IMG/VR virus record: IMGVR_UViG_3300027996_000041
Span: 1-55,788 of that record
DNA: 55,788 nucleotides
Reading direction: 5' to 3' (one strand)
Source of the DNA: a virus
Part shown: positions 1 to 7,702 of the stretch, one piece after another
Layout of the letters: every line of letters starts with the position of its first letter
How positions within the stretch are numbered: the stretch's first letter is position 1
The notes under the pieces: model-generated
Told to the model about the DNA's origin: nothing
Database searches by the model: none
The model's input: only the letters and a program-made list of their open reading frames with translations
Translations under genes and position numbers: made by a program

Positions 1-172
1 GGTCTGTCGCTTCATAAAAAGGAACAGCGTCTAATAAATTAGCTGTCATAGATTTACCAGCAGATGATGTACCATCTATTAATATAGCAACCTTATCAGA
101 TGTTTGCTCAGTTAAAACCCTTATATTGGCTTCTTTGATTAATTGTCTCTTTAGTTTTTCTATTCTACCCAT
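1..172 (-). CDS. P-loop kinase-like protein, 3' end cut by window edge
   Basis: The gene starts at ATG (172-170) and runs off the left edge, leaving 57 N-terminal residues. After about 27 residues comes a hydrophobic strand and a Walker A loop, DGTSSAGKS (about residues 33-41), followed by a helix. The GTSSAGKS form is typical of small-molecule kinases such as chloramphenicol phosphotransferase-like and zeta-toxin-like P-loop kinases, rather than of motor ATPases. The catalytic part lies outside the window, so the substrate cannot be told. It could be a nucleotide kinase or an antibiotic/UDP-sugar kinase type. Its start is preceded at 14 bases by the ATATTTAT element seen before other operon heads. 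Confidence 0.6.
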   Translation of the reverse strand, partial: MGRIEKLKRQLIKEANIRVLTEQTSDKVAILIDGTSSAGKSMTANLLDAVPFYEATD

Positions 173-186
173 ATTATCTTTTTATT

Positions 187-194
187 ATAAATAT
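187..194 (-). promoter_or_regulatory. ATATTTAT operon-head element
   Basis: On the minus strand this reads ATATTTAT followed by AATAAAAAG, and it ends 14 bases before the ATG at 172. The same element at the same spacing precedes 2128 and 5431. Inferred to be a promoter core of a phage-specific class; no transcript data. Confidence 0.4.
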
Positions 195-200
195 GTAGGC

Positions 201-226
201 AAAAAAATAAGGTCAGAAGACCTTAT
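201..226 (-). terminator. Rho-independent terminator after the 274-744 gene
   Basis: On the minus strand there is a perfect 8-bp stem, ATAAGGTC/GACCTTAT with a TTCT loop (207-226), followed directly by a run of T (201-206). It follows the 274-744 gene and separates it from the kinase-like gene, which has its own ATATTTAT element. Confidence 0.8.
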
Positions 227-273
227 ATATTTTTAGGTTAAAAATTTGTCCCACCTTTTTATAGGTTTGTATT

Positions 274-744
274 TTATTTTTCTTTTGGTTTTGGTTCGGA
301 ACCCATTTGTGGTATATCGATATTACCAGACATTTCTTCTGACCAATTACTCCATGAAAGTTTGGGGTCTGCTTTAATACGGTCTCTTACGGAATTCTTT
401 ATGAATTCCTTGATTTTCCCACCCTCAAGACTCATCTCCTCTTGTGTGTACTCTAAAGTAGATAACCATTTTAAAAACTCTGATTCTGCCTTACTTTTTA
501 ATTTCTCGTTAAATACGATATATAACGCTTCATCAACCTTACTATCAAAATTTAATTCCATAGGGCCAAATCTAGGTTTTGAATCACCTGGTATTGGTGA
601 TTTGTTACTGTGAACACTTTCAATTAGAAGATTCTTTTTTATTTGTAATTCTGTTTCGGTTAACCTAGGAGATTCTAACCTCTCCATCATTAACTTCATT
701 TCTTTTATTTGTTTCGTTTGTTTTTCTATAAGTCCCATAATCAT
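274..744 (-). CDS. hypothetical protein, helical, possibly virion-associated
   Basis: 156 residues, no recognised family. The N-terminus is lysine-rich and helical (residues 1-40), the middle holds a mixed charged region, and the C-terminal 15 residues are a proline/lysine tail (ends PKPKEK). The start could be the first ATG (744) or the third residue (738); both lie in the same AT-rich leader. The gene is 16 bases after the stop of the 761-2128 gene and ends at the terminator at 201-226, so these two probably share a transcript. Location beside large virion-type proteins hints at a structural or chaperone role, but this is inference only. Confidence 0.65.
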   Translation of the reverse strand: MIMGLIEKQTKQIKEMKLMMERLESPRLTETELQIKKNLLIESVHSNKSPIPGDSKPRFGPMELNFDSKVDEALYIVFNEKLKSKAESEFLKWLSTLEYTQEEMSLEGGKIKEFIKNSVRDRIKADPKLSWSNWSEEMSGNIDIPQMGSEPKPKEK

Positions 745-760
745 TTAATTTTATTTAATT

Positions 761-2128
761 TTATTTAAACATTTTTCTACAAGCCGCCCCTAGTTTACTA
801 TCATTAGAGTTATCTTTAGCCATATCTTTTAACTTTTGTGTACAATTATCATCTTGTTTGATTAATTGTCTACACTTAGCCCCTAAATCAGCGTCATTAG
901 GTAATCCTTTAGCTAATTTATTAATTGTTGCTTTGTTTGCTTTTGCGTTAACAGCAACAGTCTCATTTAAAGATTCTTTCCCTTTAAGTTTGTTGAACAT
1001 TCTTTTAAATGATTCATCACTACTTTCAGTTATGTTTTTTTTAGTGGTTGTTGAATCTGAAGATTTAAATTCCCATAGATGTCTCATCTTGTTAATACTT
1101 TCATTAACAATACTCACATTTTTTTCATGGGTAACAATAACCTCACCATCTTCAGCTCCCTCCCATACTAATCTATAAGAGTTTTGACCATCAGTTATAG
1201 AAAATACCGTTTCGTCAACTCTAACTCTAGAGGGTAATCTATCAACTAATTTAATAATCTGTTTTTTATTTTTAATAGTTCCTTTAACTTTAAAAATATT
1301 TTCCTTTCCAATATCTGAATAACCTTCACGTAAATCACTAGACTTAGATGTTTTACCCTTTAAATAATTTTGAGCGTCTTCTTTTTCTGGCCCATTTAAA
1401 CCAGAAATATAGTCATTTATGGCCTTCCTATTACCATCTTTTAACCAACCATCAATAAGTTCTCTGTGATTAGGTATATCTTCAAAATCGTCACCAAACA
1501 TACCTTCGTTGATTGGTTTATCTGTTACCCTTACTTTTGGTGTGTAGTGGTATTCGTCTGGGTCCTCGTATTTGTGTTTTAAATATTTTTCACTATATTT
1601 TTTTAATTTCTCATAGGTAGCGTCACCGTCATTAAGGTCTTCCATTCTTTCCTCAAACTTATCATGTACTTCCGTACCTTCATTGTCATATTTTAATGCC
1701 TGCATCCCAGTCCCTAGAGCTTCAGTATCATAAACATCTTCTGGTTCTGTTTGGTCGTCTTTCCTATTTACCTTTGGGGAGTCAAACGCTTCGCCAATCT
1801 GTGTTGGTTCCGATTCATCTGTTTTTTGAAATCCAACCATTCTTTTAGCGACTTCTTTATAATAATCGTCAGCATCTTTTTTATCTTCTTTATGTACTTT
1901 AGTTAAAGCGGGTTGTACAGATGGTTCACCTAGTTTAGTACCCTTTTTACTGATTTTATCAAAATAATCCTCAACAGTTTCCATTGGGCCGAATTGTCCA
2001 GCCTCTTCAGAATCTAAATTATCACTTTTATCCTTAACACCAAAAGCAACCTCCATATCTTCAAAACCTGTTGTTTCGAATAGGTGGTTCATTTTTTCTT
2101 TTAATATTTTTTTAATGTTTTTTGACAT
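761..2128 (-). CDS. large acidic/charged hypothetical protein with a C-terminal duplicated motif
   Basis: 455 residues, strongly charged and low in hydrophobic stretches, not matched to a known family. The N-terminus, NIKKILKEKMNHLFE, recalls the I-K-x-I-L/I-x-E leader on other proteins here. The C-terminal 60 residues carry two related units: LPNDADLGAKCRQLI and NSNDSKLGAACRKMF (pattern N-D-x-x-L-G-A-x-C-R), about 32 residues apart, so a small duplicated domain. An ATATTTAT element lies 14 bases before the ATG. Composition and neighbours suggest a virion-internal or scaffold-like protein; function unknown. Confidence 0.65.
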   Translation of the reverse strand: MSKNIKKILKEKMNHLFETTGFEDMEVAFGVKDKSDNLDSEEAGQFGPMETVEDYFDKISKKGTKLGEPSVQPALTKVHKEDKKDADDYYKEVAKRMVGFQKTDESEPTQIGEAFDSPKVNRKDDQTEPEDVYDTEALGTGMQALKYDNEGTEVHDKFEERMEDLNDGDATYEKLKKYSEKYLKHKYEDPDEYHYTPKVRVTDKPINEGMFGDDFEDIPNHRELIDGWLKDGNRKAINDYISGLNGPEKEDAQNYLKGKTSKSSDLREGYSDIGKENIFKVKGTIKNKKQIIKLVDRLPSRVRVDETVFSITDGQNSYRLVWEGAEDGEVIVTHEKNVSIVNESINKMRHLWEFKSSDSTTTKKNITESSDESFKRMFNKLKGKESLNETVAVNAKANKATINKLAKGLPNDADLGAKCRQLIKQDDNCTQKLKDMAKDNSNDSKLGAACRKMFK

Positions 2129-2142
2129 GTTTATCTTTTTTT

Positions 2143-2150
2143 ATAAATAT
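2143..2150 (-). promoter_or_regulatory. ATATTTAT operon-head element
   Basis: Minus strand GGATATTTATAAAAAAAG; the octamer ends 14 bases before the ATG at 2128, the same distance as at 187-194 and 5446-5453. Confidence 0.4.
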
Positions 2151-2168
2151 CCTTGTTATAACGTAAAA

Positions 2169-4517
2169 TTAATTACTTCCTGTATAATTCTTCCTAGGCT
2201 CCATTTTCTCATAAAACCCCTCCTTACTACCTTTCCACCAAATGGGTAACCCATGTTCTTTATTATAGTCCATTTGTTCTGGTGTGACACCCTTTAATTT
2301 AGCTTTAATTTTATCTAATATTTTTTCTTCAGATAGTCCAGTTACTTTAGAAATCTCACCTATACTCTCAAACACTGTATCACTAAACTCCAATGGACTG
2401 TCTATAGCTCCTTGACTACACCATGGTTGGTTATTGTATTTAGCACATTTATCTTTAATCTTAACGTACTTACCACCTTTAACCCATTTAATTTTATTAA
2501 TTTCATCTAATAAAGATTCCTTTATACCTTCAGTTAATACACCACTATTATTGATTTTTTGAACTATTTTCCCACCTTTAAATATTGGTTTTCTTGATGG
2601 TATGTGGTCTTTACCTTTTGCTCCAAATATTGGTACAACGGGTGGCCCGTTTGCTCCCCATACCGAAGCGTGTGTTGTTGCTTCCTCTATCTCTTCTTCT
2701 TTTCTTCTATGTGGTTTTTTAATAGAACCCTCATAACCTATTGATGCGGTACAAACAGCGTAAGGGTTGTAATCCTTACCATCTTTTTTATTTTGTTTTT
2801 TAACATCTTTTACACAACGTTCCCATTTTTTCTTATGTATGGGACTTTCTTTTGTTTTTTTCTTTTCCCCTTCATTAACATTGTCATCACCCAATATATC
2901 AAACACGTCTTGAGCAAAGTTAGGGTCTGTTAAGTCGGACTCTATGCTTTGAATGTTTTTTTCTTCCCACTTTTTTGAAAGTATCTTATAAAAATAATAA
3001 TAAAGTTTTTTAATAGCCCACTTACTAGCTGGTAAATCTCTTCCATTTACTTTTATATACGCATAAGCACTACCTGTATTACTGTAAGAATATTTAACCT
3101 CAATTTTAGCGTTTTGTTTTATACCTGGTAACGAAAAAGTCACCGTATCACCTTCGTCCCAAACACTATATCTAGTGTCGATGAACTGAGCATCTTCAGG
3201 TAAACGTTGTTTTACTCTTTTTAAAATACTTAAAACTAATTTATCTTCTTTTGATTTGATTAACCAACCCTCATTAATCTTATCCGTTTGTTTATCAGTT
3301 AAAGATAAATCAGAGTCAGTCCAGTTTATATCCATTTTAGCTAAGATATCCGATATTTCACCACCTTCCCAAGTTAATTCATCCTTTCTTTCCCAACCTT
3401 TCTCATCGCCAACCCAAGCATCCCCATCGAAACTACCACCTTCATCCCTTAATTTACTAGAACTATTTGATGATAGTTCACTTATTAAGTCTTTTTTGGA
3501 TATGATTTTTGCTTCGGTTTTTTTAGTTACCGTATATATTTTACCGATTGGGTTACTTATAGATTTTTTTCCTGTAATTTCTTTTCCAATCTGTTTAGCG
3601 AACGGTTTTTTAATTATTGTTTCATCCTTACCACCTAGAGGGCCAATAAAAACACCAGTTGATACACCACCACCGGTATTGGTCTCATCTACGTTAAACT
3701 TAGACTCTAACTTATCTAATAGATTTGTGTATATTTTAGTTAATTTATCAACATCACTAACCTTACCTTTATGTTTCTTATAAAAGTTGTTAATCATTGT
3801 CTCTACAGTATCCTTATGTTGGTACTGTGCGGTCTTTATAGTTGATAGTATTCTTTGTACCTCATCCTTAATGGATGTACCACCCATTATAGATGTTTCT
3901 TTTAAATCTTTTTCTAACCCTTTTTCTGAAGCTATAGCCCCATGTTTTTCATTAGAATAGAAATCATGAAATTCTGTTACATGGTCCATCGCAATTTCTT
4001 TAGCTTTAACTTTTGAATTCGTATGTTCCATTTCCACTTTAGTACCTAATTTAATTTCTTTTTTAATATCACCAATGGGTACTTTATGTTTTTTAGCTAT
4101 ATCTTGTACTGTTAACCCTTCAGCTTTACCACCTTTAATTTCTTCAGCTTCCACTTTTATACCAGTGGGCTTTGGTCTTGAGCTACTTAAAGCTCTTTTA
4201 AAATTTAGACCAACCTTCATACCCATTTTATTTTTTTTGGCTCCTTGCGATAATTTAAAGTCATTACCTTCAAAAACATCAAAATCTATTTGCTCATCTG
4301 GTGGTGGTAATAAGTCGTACTTATCGATACCTGGTATAACGCCTAACATTCTACCATCATCCCATTTAACATGTAAAGTACCTAAATCATCAACCCCTTC
4401 TATAGTACCCTCTAAGTCTGTATCTACAGCATTTTGGTCCTCCATAGAAATCATGCGAATTCTCATACCTTTTTTGGCCATCCTATCTTTATAGGTATTA
4501 TTACTAACCCAACCCAT
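2169..4517 (-). CDS. multidomain phage protein with DUF4314- and DUF5661-like modules
   Basis: 782 residues. Residues about 17-72 match the DUF4314 pattern: an SH3-like module with GTIEGVDDLGTLHVKWDDG and a terminal IPGIDKYDLL. Around residues 125-190 is a DUF5661-like stretch (LGTKVEMEHT ... AKEIAMDHV ... FHDFYS), common in phage virion proteins. Near residues 545-600 is a Cys/Lys segment, KWERCVKDVKK ... YNPYAVCTASIG. A further C-terminal part (about 650-782) has two Cys (DKCAKYNNQPWCSQG). Such strings of small domains are known for 'polyvalent' proteins that enter the cell with phage DNA (established for other phages; inferred here). The ATG overlaps the last base of the 4517-4780 stop, so the two are translationally coupled. 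Confidence 0.75.
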   Translation of the reverse strand: MGWVSNNTYKDRMAKKGMRIRMISMEDQNAVDTDLEGTIEGVDDLGTLHVKWDDGRMLGVIPGIDKYDLLPPPDEQIDFDVFEGNDFKLSQGAKKNKMGMKVGLNFKRALSSSRPKPTGIKVEAEEIKGGKAEGLTVQDIAKKHKVPIGDIKKEIKLGTKVEMEHTNSKVKAKEIAMDHVTEFHDFYSNEKHGAIASEKGLEKDLKETSIMGGTSIKDEVQRILSTIKTAQYQHKDTVETMINNFYKKHKGKVSDVDKLTKIYTNLLDKLESKFNVDETNTGGGVSTGVFIGPLGGKDETIIKKPFAKQIGKEITGKKSISNPIGKIYTVTKKTEAKIISKKDLISELSSNSSSKLRDEGGSFDGDAWVGDEKGWERKDELTWEGGEISDILAKMDINWTDSDLSLTDKQTDKINEGWLIKSKEDKLVLSILKRVKQRLPEDAQFIDTRYSVWDEGDTVTFSLPGIKQNAKIEVKYSYSNTGSAYAYIKVNGRDLPASKWAIKKLYYYFYKILSKKWEEKNIQSIESDLTDPNFAQDVFDILGDDNVNEGEKKKTKESPIHKKKWERCVKDVKKQNKKDGKDYNPYAVCTASIGYEGSIKKPHRRKEEEIEEATTHASVWGANGPPVVPIFGAKGKDHIPSRKPIFKGGKIVQKINNSGVLTEGIKESLLDEINKIKWVKGGKYVKIKDKCAKYNNQPWCSQGAIDSPLEFSDTVFESIGEISKVTGLSEEKILDKIKAKLKGVTPEQMDYNKEHGLPIWWKGSKEGFYEKMEPRKNYTGSN

Positions 4518-4780
4518 TATATATTCTCTAATTTATTTGCCCAAAAACTTCTTCTTTGCCACATTGTTTTATAGAATTGTACTAATACTTTTTCAGAAAT
4601 TTTAGCTACCTCTTTCTGTGTTGGTTTGTCGTTTTTAAGTTGCTTTTTAACTAGTGTTTCGATTTTAGTCTTTATATCCGAAGACTTTAACATATCCTCG
4701 AATTCTTTTCTAGCCAACTTTTTGATTTCAGCTTTATCGTCTCTAGTTAGTTCTTCTCTAATAATTTGTTTAATCTTCAT
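4517..4780 (-). CDS. small helical protein with putative capsid-targeting leader
   Basis: 87 residues, almost wholly helical and lysine-rich. The first 11 residues, MKIKQIIREEL, are nearly the same as the start of the protein encoded at 9425-10573 (MNIKRIIREEL) and close to that at 9033-9425, though the rest of the three proteins is unrelated. In T4, packaged internal proteins begin with a 10-residue capsid-targeting sequence cut after (L/I)-x-E by gp21; I-R-E here fits that rule. Packaging is therefore an inference. The ATATTTAT element is only 4 bases before the ATG. It is the first gene of the pair with the 2169-4517 protein. Confidence 0.7.
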   Translation of the reverse strand: MKIKQIIREELTRDDKAEIKKLARKEFEDMLKSSDIKTKIETLVKKQLKNDKPTQKEVAKISEKVLVQFYKTMWQRRSFWANKLENI

Positions 4781-4784
4781 ATTA

Positions 4785-4792
4785 ATAAATAT
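4785..4792 (-). promoter_or_regulatory. ATATTTAT operon-head element (close to start)
   Basis: Minus strand CAATATTTATTAATATG: the octamer ends only 4 bases before the ATG at 4780, closer than its usual 12-16 bases. Either the start is nearly leaderless or this copy is chance. Confidence 0.25.
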
Positions 4793-4803
4793 TGACTGTA
4801 ACC

Positions 4804-4832
4804 AAAAAAATCGAACTAATGTTCGATTTTTT
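4804..4832. terminator. bidirectional terminator hairpin
   Basis: AAAAAAATCGAAC-TAAT-GTTCGATTTTTT: a 6-bp GC-containing core stem extended by A/T pairs, with T runs on both strands. It would stop leftward transcription coming from 4880-5047 and insulate the 4780 operon. Confidence 0.8.
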
Positions 4833-4879
4833 AATACACTAACTAGTGATTATAAAAGTTTTTAAATTTTTTACAATAA

Positions 4880-5047
4880 CTAAGCTCGTCTTCTTCTGTT
4901 TGGTGAACTTTTACTAGTGTGGTTTCTATTTTCTGATACCCTATTTTTAGATTCCTCCAATCTTTCTTCTCTTTTTACTCTTTTTACTATACTCTCTAAA
5001 AGAGTTACGAATTCACTTTCCGTGTATCTTAATACTTTTTTGGCCAT
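4880..5047 (-). CDS. small basic protein, MAKKVLRYTESE-type
   Basis: 55 residues, ATG at 5047, stop TAG at 4880-4882; short but clearly coding. The N-terminal half (RYTESEFVTLLESIVKRVK) resembles a short amphipathic helix often seen at the N-terminus of uncultured phage proteins (pattern RLTESDLxRxVKRVI, from memory of such sequences). The C-terminal half is Arg/Ser/Asn-rich, ending RRRRA, and could bind nucleic acid. It is followed by the terminator at 4804-4832. The ATATTTAT element lies 33 bases upstream. It may be another packaged DNA-binding peptide; not shown. Confidence 0.7.
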   Translation of the reverse strand: MAKKVLRYTESEFVTLLESIVKRVKREERLEESKNRVSENRNHTSKSSPNRRRRA

Positions 5048-5080
5048 TTTGATTGTTTTTTTTTAAATAATTATTCAATA

Positions 5081-5088
5081 ATAAATAT
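5081..5088 (-). promoter_or_regulatory. ATATTTAT operon-head element
   Basis: Minus strand ACATATTTATTATTGAATAA, 33 bases before the ATG at 5047, in the gap before 5111. Spacing is longer than at most other copies. Confidence 0.3.
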
Positions 5089-5110
5089 GTTCTAAACTAG
5101 CTAAAAATCG

Positions 5111-5431
5111 TTATAATCTAAATTTACTCATATAATATCTTTTCCTATGTTGTCTTCCCATCATCTTAGACGTTAATTCTAATGTTTCTGGTATTTTGAT
5201 GTCAGCCACATCTAACTCATCTGTTAGTTTTAATAAAACTTCTAAAAATTCCCCAGTAAGTTGTCTAACATAATCCATACGACCCAAATCATCATCAACG
5301 ATATCGGTTAAATTGTCTAATTTATTTGTTAAATCAGTTACATCAGTTACAGTATCATCGACCTCCATTAAATAATTTAATGAGCCTTTAAGTTCTGAAT
5401 TTGTAAATATGAGTTTATTAAAATAAGCCAA
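5111..5431 (-). CDS. hypothetical acidic helical protein
   Basis: 106 residues, rich in D, T, L; the stretch DDTVTDVTDLTNKLDNLTD (residues 25-43) has a heptad-like leucine/valine spacing and may form a coiled coil. The C-terminus is basic (RQHRKRYYMSKFRL). No family recognised. The reading frame has no ATG at the start: TTG at 5431 is the best start because the ATATTTAT element ends 14 bases before it, exactly as for the ATG starts at 172 and 2128. The basic/acidic split is what small scaffold or assembly factors show, but this is only suggestive. Confidence 0.6.
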   Translation of the reverse strand: MAYFNKLIFTNSELKGSLNYLMEVDDTVTDVTDLTNKLDNLTDIVDDDLGRMDYVRQLTGEFLEVLLKLTDELDVADIKIPETLELTSKMMGRQHRKRYYMSKFRL

Positions 5432-5445
5432 GAATATGTTTTTAA

Positions 5446-5453
5446 ATAAATAT
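5446..5453 (-). promoter_or_regulatory. ATATTTAT operon-head element
   Basis: Minus strand ACATATTTATTTAAAAAC, ending 14 bases before the TTG start at 5431. Confidence 0.4.
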
Positions 5454-5472
5454 GTTTTACTATGGTAAAAAT

Positions 5473-5802
5473 TTATTTAATAACTATTTTTCTATTTAAA
5501 AGATTGGTTAGGGTACAACTAATTAACTGGTTTATGTCGTTATACTCGTTTTCTTTAATCAAATAGCCATCCACCTTAACCTGTGGAGCATATTCACTAC
5601 CACCCATTTTAGCTAATTTATCCCACATAACCTGATTACCACCCATTCCAATAGTTTCAAAAACAACGCCTACCTTATCTAGTTTATTTTTTAGCTCTAC
5701 ACAAGCTGGACAACCATCTAAAGCATAAACTAAAACCTTTTTATCGCTGTTGTTTTTAATCTCCTCTAATAAACTTTTTATTTGTGAATTACTTTTATCC
5801 AT
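5473..5802 (-). CDS. glutaredoxin/thioredoxin-fold protein
   Basis: 109 residues. After a helical N-terminus, a beta strand (KKVLVYAL) leads into the redox motif CPAC (about residues 32-35), and a later YAPQVKVDGYLI segment supplies the cis-proline and following strand of the glutaredoxin fold. It would carry electrons through dithiol exchange in the cytoplasm. T4 also encodes a glutaredoxin (NrdC) that reduces its ribonucleotide reductase; here the RNR at 50328-52232 is a plausible partner, though 45 kb away (inference). It lies in a leftward series with 5111-5431, 42 bases apart. Confidence 0.8.
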   Translation of the reverse strand: MDKSNSQIKSLLEEIKNNSDKKVLVYALDGCPACVELKNKLDKVGVVFETIGMGGNQVMWDKLAKMGGSEYAPQVKVDGYLIKENEYNDINQLISCTLTNLLNRKIVIK

Positions 5803-5848
5803 ATTTAATTTTTCTTTAAATTACTAAAAAAATGGTAATAATTAAATG

Positions 5849-6244
5849 TTAATCTATAACATTTTTTACAATCCATGATGATGTTGTTATTGTAGCACAA
5901 CCAATAATAAAACCTACCCAAGGCTTATTATACCACTTATCAACCTTTTTAAGTCTTTCATCGTATAACAATATGGTTTCATTTAAAATTTCCATTTGTT
6001 TATTTTTATAACCTAATAATAAACTATCTTGTGTTGTTAAAGTATTTTGTAAGTTTACCTGGGTTTTTAAATCATTAATTAAGACTGTTTTAATACTGTC
6101 TTGGTAGACTAGTGTGTCTATTGCTTTAAAAACTTCTTCTAATTCTTGATTAGCTATAGTTGTAGAATCATTAGTTGTTTGTGAAAAACTAGTTAAGGTT
6201 AGTAAAATGAAACTAAGAATAAGAAATACAATTAATTTTTTCAT
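5849..6244 (-). CDS. secreted/membrane protein, possible spanin-type lysis component
   Basis: 131 residues. The first 21 residues form a signal peptide (charged MKK, hydrophobic core, ending SFSQ, a cleavage context common in flavobacteria). Residues 22-100 are a helical, probably coiled-coil segment. Residues about 105-128 (PWVGFIIGCATITTSSWIV) are a second hydrophobic helix near the C-terminus. It overlaps the downstream end of 6241-6552 by four bases (ATGA). A periplasmic coiled coil next to another membrane/coiled-coil protein and an amidase-fold protein fits a spanin or lysis role, but sequence alone does not prove it. Confidence 0.7.
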   Translation of the reverse strand: MKKLIVFLILSFILLTLTSFSQTTNDSTTIANQELEEVFKAIDTLVYQDSIKTVLINDLKTQVNLQNTLTTQDSLLLGYKNKQMEILNETILLYDERLKKVDKWYNKPWVGFIIGCATITTSSWIVKNVID

Positions 6245-6552
6245 TTTTTATGTTTATCTTTAAAATCTTTTAGTGTGTCTACAGCACTTTCAGTATTCTT
6301 AACCTTGGACTCTGTGTCTTTGATTTTTTCTTCGTTCTTTTTGATTTTTTCTTTAGTACTTTTTTTGGACTTTGTTACCTCATCAACCTTTTTTTGTGTT
6401 TCTTTTAGGTCGTTTTCTAATTTCTTTTTATCTTTTTTAAATTCTTTTTTTTCTTTACTTGAATTTGATATTTTAGAAAAAATAAGAAATACACTAAATA
6501 AAGCGACAATACCACCAGACACCCATAACCATATTTTTTTAATCTTTTCCAT
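6241..6552 (-). CDS. membrane-anchored coiled-coil protein (lysis cassette candidate)
   Basis: 103 residues. A short basic N-terminus precedes one transmembrane helix (about residues 8-27, WLWVSGGIVALFSVFLIF), then about 75 residues that are very Lys/Glu-rich with heptads, a long coiled coil. No enzymatic motif. The stop overlaps the ATG of 5849-6244, so both are probably made together. Such a single-span plus coiled-coil layout fits an inner-membrane spanin or an anchoring protein; a holin is less likely because only one helix is present. Confidence 0.65.
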   Translation of the reverse strand: MEKIKKIWLWVSGGIVALFSVFLIFSKISNSSKEKKEFKKDKKKLENDLKETQKKVDEVTKSKKSTKEKIKKNEEKIKDTESKVKNTESAVDTLKDFKDKHKK

Positions 6553-6554
6553 AC

Positions 6555-7112
6555 TTAAAAACCACCTTCTTCAGTCCCAAAACCACCTTCTTCAGTTCCT
6601 TCTTCAGCTCCAAATTCAGATTCTTCAGCCCCTTCTTCAGCTCCAAATTCAGATTCTTCATCTGGTAGTGTACTACCCGTTAGTCTACCACTCCATTCGT
6701 CTGACCAAACATCATAATATCCCCTTAACTTTTTAAGAACCTCCAACACTTCATCACGTAACTGAATTAATTCCGTTGTATAAACATAACACCCAACAGT
6801 ATCATCTAGTGAAAAAGTCCAATCTATTTTTTCTCTAATTAAATGGCCAGACCATTCAACATTTTCTCTATGTACTTTAATTGGGTCGAACTTAACTAGT
6901 TTGGATACTATGTCCTTAAATTTATTCTCCTCATCTTTTTGTTCATCGGGTTCAACCGTTTGTATTTCTTCTTCATTAAGAAGTTTAGACGCTTCCGATT
7001 CCATTAATAAAGCCACATTTTCTTTGTTATTAACAGGGAAATCTGTTAACCCTATTTTTTGACCACTTTCTTGTAATCTCCTTATTTTATCTAAAAATTC
7101 TCTATTATCCAT
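6555..7112 (-). CDS. hypothetical acidic protein with C-terminal Glu/Gly/Phe repeats
   Basis: 185 residues. The N-terminus (REFLDKIRRLQESGQ) is an amphipathic helix; the middle (about 75-145) looks globular, with several Trp and Tyr (VEWSGHLIREKIDW, YYDVWSDEWSGRL). The last 35 residues consist of imperfect repeats of ESEFGAEEG, strongly acidic. Acidic tails of this kind occur in phage assembly and scaffold-like proteins, but I do not recognise the family. It sits two bases from 7115-7702 and two from 6241-6552, so it is part of the same transcript. Confidence 0.6.
   Translation of the reverse strand: MDNREFLDKIRRLQESGQKIGLTDFPVNNKENVALLMESEASKLLNEEEIQTVEPDEQKDEENKFKDIVSKLVKFDPIKVHRENVEWSGHLIREKIDWTFSLDDTVGCYVYTTELIQLRDEVLEVLKKLRGYYDVWSDEWSGRLTGSTLPDEESEFGAEEGAEESEFGAEEGTEEGGFGTEEGGF
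6557..6663. repeat. imperfect tandem repeats in the 3' end of 6555-7112
   Basis: A 33-base unit (TTCTTCAGCTCCAAATTCAG...) occurs twice with period 33 (about 6601 and 6634), preceded by two shorter related copies with AACCACCTTCTTCAGT. They encode the acidic ESEFGAEEG-type repeats and could change copy number by slippage. Confidence 0.75.
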
Positions 7113-7114
7113 TT

Positions 7115-7702
7115 TTATATTATTTTTTCAAATTCAAAAGCCGGACTTACATCCGTTATATCTTTAAAGTAGTTACTTCTAAATGTTATACCTTTAAATA
7201 TATCGACATTCTCATTATATACATTATTACCTATAATTTCTTTAGGTATCTCAAACTCCACACACAAATGGTCTATAAGATTTTTTAATGATTCAAATTG
7301 TTTGTCTGTGTACTTTTTCCAATATTTTTTATTTCTCCAACTCTTTTCAATGAAATCAGATTCTTTACTATAAGTATGCCCAAGCCAATCAACAAAAACG
7401 TTCATTTCGTTTAATCTTAACCATCCCTCATTCACCAACGTTATAGATATGTTACACCTATCTTGTTCACAACCTAAAAAATCAGAATAGTTTTTTGGGT
7501 CGAAGTGTTGGTATACGTTACCATCTTTGTCTATAGTAAAAGTTGAAGTTTTTTTATAATTACCGTTTCTACGATTTATCCAAGACTCAAAATGTATCAT
7601 ACCTTTTCTACTATTATGACCAACTACTATTTGTGTTTTTTTATAGTTTTTTTTATAGTAATTACTAATAGGTAACTTATATGTTTTTTTATCTATCTCC
7701 AT
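7115..7702 (-). CDS. N-acetylmuramoyl-L-alanine amidase-fold protein (endolysin candidate)
   Basis: 195 residues. It follows the Amidase_2/PGRP layout: first strand ending in a potential zinc His (IVVGHNSRKG, about residues 26-35), a middle with YKKTSTFTIDKDGNVYQHF, then SITLVNEGWL, a helix YTDKQFESLKNLIDHLC, and the terminal TDVSPAFEFEKI that corresponds to the usual CPG-F motif. The expected second and third zinc ligands (His, then Cys) appear to be Tyr/Asn and Ser, so it may bind rather than cut peptidoglycan or use other ligands. Location among membrane genes supports lysis. Confidence 0.7.
   Translation of the reverse strand: MEIDKKTYKLPISNYYKKNYKKTQIVVGHNSRKGMIHFESWINRRNGNYKKTSTFTIDKDGNVYQHFDPKNYSDFLGCEQDRCNISITLVNEGWLRLNEMNVFVDWLGHTYSKESDFIEKSWRNKKYWKKYTDKQFESLKNLIDHLCVEFEIPKEIIGNNVYNENVDIFKGITFRSNYFKDITDVSPAFEFEKII

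Noticed and set aside
6275-6736. Plus-strand ORF, 153 residues, Phe/Ser/Leu-rich
   Set aside because: It is the reverse complement of Lys/Glu-rich coiled-coil coding DNA on the minus strand, and crosses two real genes.
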